Shown one piece after another: positions 7,995-14,242 of a stretch of 23,626 bases of DNA. Below the pieces are notes generated by a model. It saw nothing but the letters and a program-made list of their open reading frames with translations. It did no database searches and had not been told where the DNA came from. A program made the position numbers and the translations under genes. The stretch lies in IMG/VR virus record IMGVR_UViG_3300034200_001412, positions 1 through 23,626 of that record; one strand, given 5' to 3'. Numbering within the stretch: position 1 is the first letter of the stretch; the number at the start of each line of letters is the position of its first letter. Source of the DNA: a virus.

Positions 7995-8545
7995 TGAGTT
8001 ATGAATTTATAAAAGGATTTATTGCAGAAGGCCGTAATGAAAAATTAAGTATTAAACCTTTGCCTTATAAAAAGGACGAACTAAATCCTAGCATAAGTGA
8101 AAATACAATTAACTATCATTACGAAAAGTTAGCTAAGACCTATGCCGAAAGATATAACAAAGGCGAAGGTGACCCTGTGTTCAATGAAGCAGGAGTATTT
8201 TTACACAACATTCTTTTTCAACAATATCAAGCACCGAACAACAAAAATAAACCAGAAGGTGCTATAGAAGAATTTATAAACAAACACTATAAATCCTTTG
8301 ATAAGTTTAAAGAAGAGTTTGAAAAAACAGCAATGAGTATACAAGGTAGCGGATGGGTATATCTTAGTAAAAGTGGTAAAATAAAAACAATAACAAATCA
8401 CGAAGTAAAAAAAGACATAGTACTATTGATAGACTGGTGGGAGCATTCTTGGGCTCTGGATTACCAAGCTGACAAAAAGAAGTATTTAGAAAACCAATGG
8501 AAAATAATTAATTGGAATCATATAAATGAGCAAACAACAATATAA
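7994..8545 (+). CDS. Iron/manganese superoxide dismutase-like protein
   Basis: The 183-residue product aligns with Fe/Mn superoxide dismutase, which dismutates superoxide to oxygen and peroxide. All four metal ligands are recognisable: H42 (NYHYEKL), H71 (VFLHNIL), D147 and H151 (IDWWEHSW). The family's Tyr34 equivalent is Y50, and the C-terminal LDYQADKKKYLENQW block is typical. Differences: the usual second-shell His pair after the first ligand is Leu-Ala (46-47), and the position that often carries Gln near TNH is His136. It has about 20 extra N-terminal residues and no signal peptide, so it is cytoplasmic. ATG 7994 overlaps the nrdA stop; a GTG at 7991 is a less likely start. Activity is not certain given the changes. 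Confidence 0.8.
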   Translation: MSYEFIKGFIAEGRNEKLSIKPLPYKKDELNPSISENTINYHYEKLAKTYAERYNKGEGDPVFNEAGVFLHNILFQQYQAPNNKNKPEGAIEEFINKHYKSFDKFKEEFEKTAMSIQGSGWVYLSKSGKIKTITNHEVKKDIVLLIDWWEHSWALDYQADKKKYLENQWKIINWNHINEQTTI

Positions 8546-9629
8546 CTTACAAACAAAAACAGACTATTTAAGTCGTAAAATGTTCTTGGATCCAGAAGGT
8601 CCAGTTACTATTCAGAGATTTGAAGAAGTCAAGTATCCTAAGATACAAAAAATAGAACAAACAGCACGTGGTTTCTTTTGGGTGCCAGAAGAAATTAGTC
8701 TAACTAAAGATGCCGGAGATTTTAAAGAAGCCAGCGATGCGGTTAAACATATCTTTACTAGTAATTTATTACGTCAAACTGCCTTAGACAGTTTACAAGG
8801 CCGTGGCCCGGCACAAGTGTTTACTCCTTGTGTAAGTTTGCCTGAACTAGAAGCACTTATGTACAACTGGAGTTTCTTTGAAACTAATATTCACAGTCGT
8901 AGTTACAGTCACATTATCCGCAACATCTATAATGTGCCTAAGGAAGTGTTTAACACTATTCATGACACACAAGAAATTATTGACATGGCCAGTAGTGTAG
9001 GCAAGTATTATGATTTATTACATAGACTAAACTGTCGTAAAGAATTAAACGAAGCTAATGTAACTGACATCGAACATGTCAAAGCAATCTGGTTAGCACT
9101 CAATGCCAGTTATGCTTTAGAGGCATTCCGCTTTATGGTTAGTTTTGCTACAAGTTTAGCCATGGTAGAGAATAAAATCTTTATTGGTAATGGCAACATT
9201 ATCAGTTTGATTCTACAAGATGAATTGCTCCATAAAGAATGGACAGCCATGCTAATTAACAACGTGGTCAAAGAAGATGAAAGATTCGCTCGTGCTAAAA
9301 TCGAATGTGAAATCGAAGTATACACTATGTATGAAGATGTTATTCGTGAAGAAAAAGCATGGGCCGACTATCTTTTTAAGAAAGGTCCTGTTATTGGTTT
9401 GAATGCTAATATCTTAAAAGATTTTGTAGACTACACAGCAGTAGGCGCATTGAAGGAAATCGGAATCAAATATCAACACGCTGCTCCAAAGACTACACCA
9501 ATTCCTTGGTTTAACAAACACAGCGATACTAGTAAGAAACAAACTGCCTTACAAGAGAATGAGTCGACTAATTATGTTATAGGCGTAATGAGTGACGCTA
9601 TTGATTATGAGGAGTTGCCAACATTATGA
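8526..9629 (+). CDS. nrdB: Class Ia ribonucleotide reductase, beta (radical) subunit
   Basis: The 367-residue protein is the radical-generating partner of NrdA. Expected metal ligands are D88 (ALDSLQG), E199 (ALEAFRF), E233 and H236 (QDELLHK), with H123 and the radical Tyr127 in NIHSRSYSH. The remaining ligand is odd: the helix reads FFETNIHS, so the Glu (E119) is four residues before H123 instead of the usual three (ETIH in E. coli, ENIH in eukaryotes). The C-terminus, NYVIGVMSDAIDYEELPTL, matches the NrdA-binding tail and keeps the Tyr356 equivalent. It overlaps the SOD gene by 20 nt and the glutaredoxin gene by 4 nt. Confidence in the family is high; the cofactor type is uncertain. Confidence 0.95.
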   Translation: MSKQQYNLQTKTDYLSRKMFLDPEGPVTIQRFEEVKYPKIQKIEQTARGFFWVPEEISLTKDAGDFKEASDAVKHIFTSNLLRQTALDSLQGRGPAQVFTPCVSLPELEALMYNWSFFETNIHSRSYSHIIRNIYNVPKEVFNTIHDTQEIIDMASSVGKYYDLLHRLNCRKELNEANVTDIEHVKAIWLALNASYALEAFRFMVSFATSLAMVENKIFIGNGNIISLILQDELLHKEWTAMLINNVVKEDERFARAKIECEIEVYTMYEDVIREEKAWADYLFKKGPVIGLNANILKDFVDYTAVGALKEIGIKYQHAAPKTTPIPWFNKHSDTSKKQTALQENESTNYVIGVMSDAIDYEELPTL

Positions 9630-9850
9630 AAGCAGTAGTATGGAGTAAGTATCATTGTCCATTTTGTGATCAAGCTAAAGCCTTACTAACACACAAAGGA
9701 ATTGAGTTTGAAGAACGCAAAATCGGAGATGGCTATAGCAAAGAAGATTTATTAGAAGCAGTACCAACAGCACGTACAGTTCCACAGATTTTTTTAGATA
9801 ATAAACTAATTGGTGGATTTACAGAACTTAAACAATATTTAAAAGGCTAA
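9626..9850 (+). CDS. Glutaredoxin
   Basis: A compact 74-residue thioredoxin-fold protein with the CPFC active site (residues 11-14), the cis-proline TVPQIF segment and the GGF-x-ELK glutathione-binding end. In phages this protein usually reduces the C-terminal cysteines of NrdA. The position supports that: its ATG overlaps the nrdB stop by 4 nt. It is shorter than E. coli Grx1 (85 aa) but has all core elements. Confidence 0.93.
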   Translation: MKAVVWSKYHCPFCDQAKALLTHKGIEFEERKIGDGYSKEDLLEAVPTARTVPQIFLDNKLIGGFTELKQYLKG

Positions 9851-9851
9851 T

Positions 9852-10166
9852 ATGTTATTTGAAAAATCAAAATTTAGTGACGGCGACGTAGTAACATTAA
9901 AGTTGTCAGCAGGTGAAGAAGTTATCGGAAAATATATATCGGAAGATTTGAGTACAATAACTTTAGAAAAAGTAGTAATGCTAGCCATGAGCCAAAAAGG
10001 CATAGGAATGGCTCCATATGTCATGACTGTTAATCCTGACAGTAAATTAAACTTTAATAAAAGTTTAGTTACTGTGATTGCAGAACCTGACAAAGAAATA
10101 GCTAATCAATATGTATTCCAAACTACAGGTATTCAACCAGTAAGTGCAGGAAGTATCATAACTTAA
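9852..10166 (+). CDS. Small beta-rich protein, possible Sm-like fold
   Basis: The 104-residue protein begins with strands such as GDVVTLKLSAGEEVIGKYI and STITLEKVVML, a pattern of a small beta-barrel (Sm/SH3-like) and similar to a conserved small protein of T4-like marine phages. The C-terminal third (NKSLVTVIAEPDKEIANQYV) looks like a strand followed by a helix. There is no catalytic motif. It begins 2 nt after the glutaredoxin stop and ends directly at the next ATG. RNA binding, as for Hfq-like proteins, is only a structural guess. Confidence 0.65.
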   Translation: MLFEKSKFSDGDVVTLKLSAGEEVIGKYISEDLSTITLEKVVMLAMSQKGIGMAPYVMTVNPDSKLNFNKSLVTVIAEPDKEIANQYVFQTTGIQPVSAGSIIT

Positions 10167-10376
10167 ATGCACAAGTTTGTTTTTTTAATTAATGAAGAAT
10201 TAAAAACATTTACTACTTGGGAATCTATTCCTGATGATTTCGATCACATTATAGAGTTCGTGCCTGAAATACCAGATGGTCCACATACACATGAGCAACA
10301 TGAAGAAATAGAAAAATGGCATAAAAGATTACAAATGTTAATAGACAAGGAAAATAAAAACCATGGCCTCGGCTAG
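10167..10376 (+). CDS. Hypothetical protein (69 aa)
   Basis: The start follows the upstream stop with no spacer. The product is small, acidic and His-rich in its second half (GPHTHEQHEEIEKWHKR, about residues 38-54), ending in a basic tail. The His/Glu cluster could bind metal, but no known motif is matched. It overlaps the next gene by 14 nt and is therefore part of the same operon. The family is not identified. Confidence 0.65.
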   Translation: MHKFVFLINEELKTFTTWESIPDDFDHIIEFVPEIPDGPHTHEQHEEIEKWHKRLQMLIDKENKNHGLG

Positions 10377-10815
10377 TCCTGCTACATTAACTCCTGTAAC
10401 AATAGGTGAAACTTTTACAGTAACAATAAACATTGTTCCTGATATGCTTGAAACTATTTCTTCTGTTTCTGCTATTCTTTCAGGATCTCCTTCTGAACCT
10501 GGAATTAATATAACAGGAGGGGCTTCGTCTGTAGTTATTAGCGGAAAATATGAATTTACATTTACAGACACTTTTAAATATACAGAGCCAGGAGAAAGTG
10601 ATTTAACTACTACTCCTATTTCTGTAGTAAGTCGAGGTAATATGCCTCCTGATAAAAATTTGTTTGAATTAGCTCAAGATCAGCGACAGTCAGAAATAAG
10701 AACTTATGTTTTAACTGTCAATGGAAATTCAACTCTAACAGTAACACAACAAGTATTAAATCCGTTAGAAGCGATGAGGCAATTTATGGCCAATTATAAT
10801 TACAAAGGAAGTTAA
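10363..10815 (+). CDS. Beta-rich hypothetical protein, probably virion-associated
   Basis: The 150-residue protein is rich in Thr, Ser and Val in alternating patterns (TIGETFTVTINIVP, VVISGKYEFTFTDTF, TYVLTVNGNSTLTVTQQ), as expected for an Ig-like or baseplate beta-sandwich. The last 20 residues form a helix. It lies 1 nt before the PAAR protein, and such pairs are usually baseplate or spike components, so a tail role is inferred. It overlaps the upstream gene by 14 nt. Confidence 0.65.
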   Translation: MASASPATLTPVTIGETFTVTINIVPDMLETISSVSAILSGSPSEPGINITGGASSVVISGKYEFTFTDTFKYTEPGESDLTTTPISVVSRGNMPPDKNLFELAQDQRQSEIRTYVLTVNGNSTLTVTQQVLNPLEAMRQFMANYNYKGS

Positions 10816-10816
10816 T

Positions 10817-11107
10817 ATGCCAGCAGTTACAAGAATTGGTGATGCAGATGTTGCGCACTGCTCTGGTATGGTCAGGGCAGTAGGATCCGGTAACGTTTTT
10901 GTTAACAACAAACCTGTAAGTAGACAAGGGGATGTGAATACAGTTCATTTATTACCAGGTAGTCCTTGCCCAGCACACTCTGCTCCAATCGCCGCAGGTA
11001 GCAGTACAGTCAAAGTGAACAATAAAGGATGTGGAAGAATAGGGGATGGTCTTTCTGGTTGCACCGCAGTGGCAGCAGGTTCACCAAACGTATTTGCAGG
11101 TGGTTGA
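10817..11107 (+). CDS. PAAR-repeat spike tip protein
   Basis: The 96-residue protein has the PAAR pattern: an N-terminal MPAVTRIGDADV strand, a central VFVNNKPVSRQGD strand pair, then VKVNNKGCGRIGDGLSGCTAV and a C-terminal GSPNVFAGG. His and Cys residues (for example H14, C15, the PCPAH segment) could supply the zinc site that holds the tip together. In T4 the equivalent protein, gp5.4, caps the membrane-piercing spike, so this is probably the tip of the tail needle. It ends the RNR transcription unit, and the promoter for the HAD gene overlaps its stop codon. Confidence 0.88.
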   Translation: MPAVTRIGDADVAHCSGMVRAVGSGNVFVNNKPVSRQGDVNTVHLLPGSPCPAHSAPIAAGSSTVKVNNKGCGRIGDGLSGCTAVAAGSPNVFAGG

Positions 11108-11132
11108 CATTAATAAAAATCTAACATATACT
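11104..11132 (+). promoter_or_regulatory. Sigma70-type promoter giving a leaderless mRNA
   Basis: TTGACA (11104-11109), 17 nt, TATACT (11127-11132). A transcription start seven bases after the -10 box is 11139, the A of the next ATG. A palindrome, ATACTT-T-AAGTAT (11128-11140), covers the -10 box and the start codon. Confidence 0.8.
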
Positions 11133-11138
11133 TTAAGT

Positions 11139-11735
11139 ATGGAAAAAATCATACTTACAGACGCAGATGGAGTTATCCTCGATTGGGAATGGGCATTTCA
11201 TGTCTGGATGTCCGAACGTGGTTACGTTAGCAAACCAAATGGAAAACACAGTTATTACTTACACGACCAGTACGAAGATTTGGATCAATACGAAGCTAAA
11301 AAATTGATTAGAATATTCAATGAAAGTGCAGCAATTGGCTTTCTTCCTAGTCTAAGAGATGCTACATATTATGTAAAACGTTTACATGAAGAACACGGAT
11401 TTAAGTTTCATTGTATAACTAGTCTAAGTAATGATACAAATGCTCAAAAGCTTAGAGAAATGAATATTAAAAAAATATTTGGTTCCACAGCATTTGAAAA
11501 ATTCGTTTTTTTAGATACTGGTGCAGATAAAGATGATGCACTGTCTGAATACAAGAACAGTGGATTGTATTGGATTGAAGATAAACCTATCAATGCTGAT
11601 CTTGGACATGCACTAGGACTTAAAAGTATTTTAGTAGAACATGGACACAATATGAAACACGAATGTCCATACCCTGTAGTCAAAAATTGGAAACAAATTT
11701 ATAACATAATTACACAAGGAGAAGATTATGAGTAA
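11139..11735 (+). CDS. HAD-family hydrolase, nucleotidase-like
   Basis: The 198-residue protein carries the haloacid-dehalogenase motifs: the DADGV nucleophile loop (D8 and D10), HCITS (T94/S95), K131 in ADKDDAL and the metal-binding acidic pair in WIEDKPIN (E147/D148). The helical cap segment (about 16-70) resembles 5'(3')-deoxyribonucleotidases, and near-identical proteins are, from memory, common in cyanophages and pelagiphages. Substrate is unknown; nucleotide dephosphorylation is plausible for a phage. A longer frame exists from 11046, but it overlaps the PAAR gene and lacks the HAD start; ATG 11139 begins exactly at the motif-bearing strand. No ribosome-binding site is visible, consistent with leaderless translation. 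Confidence 0.85.
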   Translation: MEKIILTDADGVILDWEWAFHVWMSERGYVSKPNGKHSYYLHDQYEDLDQYEAKKLIRIFNESAAIGFLPSLRDATYYVKRLHEEHGFKFHCITSLSNDTNAQKLREMNIKKIFGSTAFEKFVFLDTGADKDDALSEYKNSGLYWIEDKPINADLGHALGLKSILVEHGHNMKHECPYPVVKNWKQIYNIITQGEDYE

Positions 11736-11922
11736 GTATCAAGAATTAGTAAAATTAGTAGAATCGATGGAAAGTGATTTTGAAAAATTCTACGACAAGG
11801 GCGTAGGCAGTGCTGGAACCCGTGTGCGTAAAGGACTTCAAGAATTGACTAAATTCTGTAAAGAAGCAAGAAATGATGTTACCGCAGTTAAGAACGAACG
11901 TAAAGAGTCCAAAACTAAATAA
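11728..11922 (+). CDS. Histone H1-like protein Hc1
   Basis: This 64-residue Lys/Arg-rich protein matches the Hc1 family of small bacterial nucleoid proteins: an N-terminal helix with LVESMESDFEKFYDKG, the signature AGTRVRKGLQELTKFCKEAR (about 29-48) and a basic flexible tail. Family members bind and compact DNA. It overlaps the HAD gene by 8 nt. Two tiny very basic peptides follow. Whether it packages phage DNA, shields host DNA or alters transcription is unknown. Confidence 0.8.
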   Translation: MSKYQELVKLVESMESDFEKFYDKGVGSAGTRVRKGLQELTKFCKEARNDVTAVKNERKESKTK

Positions 11923-11939
11923 TTTAAAGAGGAAAAATT

Positions 11940-12011
11940 ATGGGTTACAGAGCAAAGACAAAAACTAAAGCTGCGGTACGTAGAGTGCTACGCCGTAGAG
12001 GAAAAATCTAA
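11940..12011 (+). CDS. Tiny basic peptide (23 aa)
   Basis: A short reading frame begins at ATG 11940 with a good ribosome-binding site, AAAGAGG (11926-11932), seven bases upstream. It encodes MGYRAKTKTK followed by AAVRRVLRRRGKI, with ten Arg/Lys in 23 residues. The ribosome-binding site, the tight spacing between genes and the similar peptide next to it argue that it is translated. It lacks acidic residues and would bind nucleic acid or the ribosome; that is inference. No family recognised. Confidence 0.6.
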   Translation: MGYRAKTKTKAAVRRVLRRRGKI

Positions 12012-12020
12012 GGAGAAGTC

Positions 12021-12083
12021 ATGGGAAAGCAACTACGCAAAAGAGCAGCAAAAACTAAGGCAGCAAGTAGGAGAAAACGCTAA
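12021..12083 (+). CDS. Tiny basic peptide (20 aa), paralogue-like
   Basis: ATG 12021 follows AAGGAG (12010-12015) at ideal spacing. The product, MGKQLRKRAAKTKAASRRKR, has ten basic residues of 20. It shares the MG start and a KTKAA core with the preceding peptide, suggesting duplication or the same binding function. Its stop (TAA 12081-12083) overlaps the iscU ATG, and the iscU ribosome-binding site AGGAG (12069-12073) lies inside it, so translation of the two is coupled. No family recognised. Confidence 0.6.
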   Translation: MGKQLRKRAAKTKAASRRKR

Positions 12084-12505
12084 TGTCATATTCTGATCAA
12101 GTTATAGATCATTATGAGAATCCTCGTAATGTCGGCAAACTTGATAAGAACGACCCTACTGTAGGAACAGGATTAGTAGGAGCACCGGCTTGCGGAGATG
12201 TTCTGCAATTACAAATTAAAGTAGAAGATAATATCATCACTGATGCCAAATTCAAGACGTATGGCTGCGGCTCAGCGATTGCAAGTTCGTCGCTTGTTAC
12301 TACATGGCTCAAAGGTAAAAGTCTTGATGAAGCGAATGCCATCAAGAATTCGGAAATTGCCGAAGAGCTCGCATTACCACCTGTCAAAATACACTGTTCG
12401 ATTCTTGCAGAAGATGCAATAAAAGCAGCTTTATCGGATTATAAATCAAAACATGATTCAATTAACAGAAATAGCAGCCAAGAAAGTACAGCAGCAGTTA
12501 TCTAA
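12083..12505 (+). CDS. iscU: Fe-S cluster scaffold protein IscU
   Basis: IscU is the scaffold on which [2Fe-2S] clusters are assembled before transfer. All key residues are present: C37 and D39 (GAPACGDVL), C62 (YGCGSAIASSS) and H104/C105 (VKIHCSILAED). It also has the LPPVK loop (98-102), which in bacteria is the docking motif for the HscA chaperone. At 140 aa it is slightly longer than the usual 128; the extra C-terminal 20 residues overlap the iscA gene by 53 nt and are polar. No iscS or hscA is in the window, so sulfur donation must come from the host or elsewhere in the phage. Confidence 0.95.
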   Translation: MSYSDQVIDHYENPRNVGKLDKNDPTVGTGLVGAPACGDVLQLQIKVEDNIITDAKFKTYGCGSAIASSSLVTTWLKGKSLDEANAIKNSEIAEELALPPVKIHCSILAEDAIKAALSDYKSKHDSINRNSSQESTAAVI

Positions 12506-12773
12506 TCGAGGGCACGGTCTTGGAATAATGGTAGGAGTAAGAACTACCGGATGTTCAGGACTTGCCTATAAATTAGAATATGTAGACACGCCACACACAG
12601 ATCAAATTACATACGAAAGCAACGGTGTTACTATCTTTGTAAATCCAAAAGACTTACCATATATCGATGGTATGACCATGGATTGGCGACGTCAAGGTCT
12701 TAACGAAGGATTTGACTTTATCAATAACAAAGAAAAGGATCGATGCGGTTGCGGTGAATCTTTTAGAGTTTGA
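12453..12773 (+). CDS. iscA: A-type Fe-S carrier protein (IscA/ErpA-like)
   Basis: The 106-residue protein has the A-type carrier fold with three cysteines: C34 in TTGCSGLAY, and C97 and C99 in DRCGCGESF. These carry iron or Fe-S clusters from the scaffold to apo-enzymes. The KLEYVD, VTIFVNPKDLPYIDG and NEGFDFIN segments are typical. It begins inside iscU in another frame, which fixes the start at the MIQLTEIAAKKV helix. The next gene begins 1 nt after its stop. IscA versus ErpA cannot be separated by eye. Confidence 0.93.
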   Translation: MIQLTEIAAKKVQQQLSNRGHGLGIMVGVRTTGCSGLAYKLEYVDTPHTDQITYESNGVTIFVNPKDLPYIDGMTMDWRRQGLNEGFDFINNKEKDRCGCGESFRV

Positions 12774-12774
12774 A

Positions 12775-13101
12775 ATGTGGTCTAGAGAAGATACCAAAAA
12801 TTGGTTATTCCAAATTAGACACAGGTTAGAAGATTTTGATTACTATTTAAAACAAACCGAATCATGGTGCGAATATCATGGTATCGTCAATGATGCACAG
12901 TTGTTTATGTGCTACACAATGACTATAGTTTGGGTCAACTATATGAGAGGCGAAAAGCTTACCAAAAGAGAATTGTTTGAAATTTTAGGGTTCGATCAAC
13001 CAGACTATTCAGATGATTTGTATGAATTGGGTGAAGAATTTCAAAATCTCGATCACGAAAGTTTGCTATATAAAGTCAGTCGTGATTTTATTAGAGACTA
13101 G
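12775..13101 (+). CDS. Hypothetical protein (108 aa)
   Basis: I choose ATG 12775, one base after the iscA stop; a longer frame from 12712 would overlap iscA by 62 nt. The protein is helical and acidic, rich in Trp, Tyr and Phe (WSREDTKNWLFQIRHRL, then an ESWCEYHG helix and MTIVWVNYMRGEKL, about residues 48-61). The latter is hydrophobic but too short and interrupted to be a clear membrane span. No known family or motif. Its position suggests a role with the Fe-S genes, but nothing in the sequence proves it. Confidence 0.6.
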   Translation: MWSREDTKNWLFQIRHRLEDFDYYLKQTESWCEYHGIVNDAQLFMCYTMTIVWVNYMRGEKLTKRELFEILGFDQPDYSDDLYELGEEFQNLDHESLLYKVSRDFIRD

Positions 13102-13127
13102 ACAAAAACCAAAAAGTCTAGTATAAT
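13099..13127 (+). promoter_or_regulatory. Sigma70-type promoter with flanking inverted repeat
   Basis: TAGACA (13099-13104), 17 nt, TATAAT (13122-13127). The arms ACTAGAC (13097-13103) and GTCTAGT (13116-13122) overlap the -35 box and touch the -10 box, so they may form an operator or a small terminator for the upstream gene. Confidence 0.75.
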
Positions 13128-13161
13128 AGCATTTTTAACGATTTGGAGAGTGATTTTGACT

Positions 13162-13545
13162 ATGCATCTCGAAGGCCCTTGGCTAACTACTACAGGCAAA
13201 CGAAAAGGCAAACGTAAATTTCGAAATTCCGAAGAGGCACGTAAGGCAAGAGAATTGGAAGACGATTGGAAAGAATTACAGAAAAAATGGGGCATTGAAG
13301 CTGAAAAAAAACGAGCTAACCGTGCTATGTCTGCATCAGTATATGTGGCACCAAAAGTTGCTCATCGAGGTTCGGATCAGCCCAAAATACCTAGTTTGCC
13401 TTTTACTGGAGGCCCTTGTACTAAACCTGAACAAAAGGTTTACACAGGTACTAAAGTTAAAGGAATTGGCACTATGCATAAAAGTAATGCTGTGCCTATC
13501 TTCAGTGATGAAGAAGCAGTAGACATTAGCAAAATGCGTAGATAA
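13162..13545 (+). CDS. Conserved T4-like phage hypothetical protein (127 aa)
   Basis: The protein begins MHLEGPWL with a very basic segment (about 11-25) and a charged helix (ARKARELEDDWKELQKKWG). The middle has a short VYVAPKVAHRG segment, and the C-terminal third (SLPFTGGPCTKPEQ then GIGTMHKSNAVPIF) is a motif set I recall in several marine T4-like phages, without known function. GTG 13150 and TTG 13156 are alternative in-frame starts. GGAGAG at 13145-13150 is nearest to TTG 13156 or ATG 13162; I prefer ATG. It has its own sigma70 promoter just upstream. Confidence 0.7.
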   Translation: MHLEGPWLTTTGKRKGKRKFRNSEEARKARELEDDWKELQKKWGIEAEKKRANRAMSASVYVAPKVAHRGSDQPKIPSLPFTGGPCTKPEQKVYTGTKVKGIGTMHKSNAVPIFSDEEAVDISKMRR

Positions 13546-13618
13546 TGATTCTATGTACTTTGATAACTACTTAACGTTTTGATTTTTTCAAACTACAGCA
13601 ATTTTTAATATTTTTTGG

Positions 13619-13658
13619 ATTGCTGGTGTGTAGCGATACACATTAATATAATAGGAGG
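13619..13658 (+). promoter_or_regulatory. Hairpin and strong ribosome-binding site before the endolysin
   Basis: In the 121-nt gap before the endolysin, TGTGTA (13627-13632) and TACACA (13637-13642) form a hairpin closed by a GCGA tetraloop. AGGAGG (13653-13658) follows, eight bases before the ATG. CAGCAAT (13596-13602) and ATTGCTG (13619-13625) are a second inverted repeat. No clear promoter seen. Confidence 0.5.
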
Positions 13659-13666
13659 ATGTAACT

Positions 13667-14242
13667 ATGGAAAAATATCTAAGAATCGGTATGCTCGTGC
13701 TGGGTGTATTCTTAGTAGGATCAGCAATACAGGCTATTACTAAAAATCGTATAGCCCATTATCAAAGAGTTGAATTAGCTACTCAAGCAAAAATCGAATC
13801 TAAAAATCGAGAACTTGTAGCTCTCAAAGATAGAGAGCGTCAACTAGAATGTCTAGCTCGAAACATTTATTTTGAATCAGGCAGTGAGTCGTTTGAAGGA
13901 AAAGTGGCAGTGGCCCAGGTAACTTTGAATAGATCAAAGCATCCAAATTTTCCTAACGATATTTGCCAAGTAGTTTACCAAAAAACTATTTTTATGGAAA
14001 AAGTAGTTTGTCAATTTAGTTGGTACTGTGAAAACGGTGGCCGACCAAGGATTAAGCACCCTGAACTTTATAAAGAAAGTTATGAAGTTGCTAAAAAAGT
14101 TCTTTTAGAAAACTTTAGATTAAGTTCTATGAAAGATGCCATGTACTTTCATGCTGTATATGTCAATCCAAATTGGGGCAAAGAAAGAATTGGCGTAATT
14201 GGTAATCACATTTTTTATAGGGATCGAAATGTCAAGATTTAA
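13667..14242 (+). CDS. SleB-type cell wall hydrolase, membrane-anchored endolysin
   Basis: The 191-residue protein has an N-terminal hydrophobic segment (about residues 6-24) with a short basic start, then a charged helix to about 60, then a Hydrolase_2/SleB domain: LECLARNIYFE with the catalytic Glu at 70, EGKVAVAQVTLNRS, ICQVVYQ, CQFSWYCENGG and a C-terminal HAVYVNPNWG and IGNHIFYR. These enzymes cleave peptidoglycan. The N-terminus could be a signal anchor, allowing holin-dependent or membrane-release activation. The gene overlaps a holin-like gene by 14 nt and has a strong ribosome-binding site, which fits a lysis cassette. Confidence 0.88.
   Translation: MEKYLRIGMLVLGVFLVGSAIQAITKNRIAHYQRVELATQAKIESKNRELVALKDRERQLECLARNIYFESGSESFEGKVAVAQVTLNRSKHPNFPNDICQVVYQKTIFMEKVVCQFSWYCENGGRPRIKHPELYKESYEVAKKVLLENFRLSSMKDAMYFHAVYVNPNWGKERIGVIGNHIFYRDRNVKI

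Noticed and set aside
8521-8528. TATAAATG just before nrdB as a late promoter
   Set aside because: It includes the nrdB start codon and lies in coding sequence of an operon, so it is probably chance.
11046-11138. Extended frame upstream of the HAD gene, giving 229 residues
   Set aside because: The extra 31 codons overlap the PAAR gene in another frame and do not look like HAD sequence; the motif-bearing start is ATG 11139.
12712-12774. Extended start of the 108-aa protein within iscA
   Set aside because: It would overlap the conserved C-terminal cysteines of iscA, and the natural start follows its stop by one base.
13641-13659. TATAAT at 13647-13652 as a promoter for the endolysin
   Set aside because: There is no -35 match at 17 nt, and transcription would start after the ribosome-binding site AGGAGG.
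14199-14228. Extra N-terminus of the holin-like protein
   Set aside because: It overlaps the endolysin coding region; ATG 14229 gives the usual basic start before the first membrane span.
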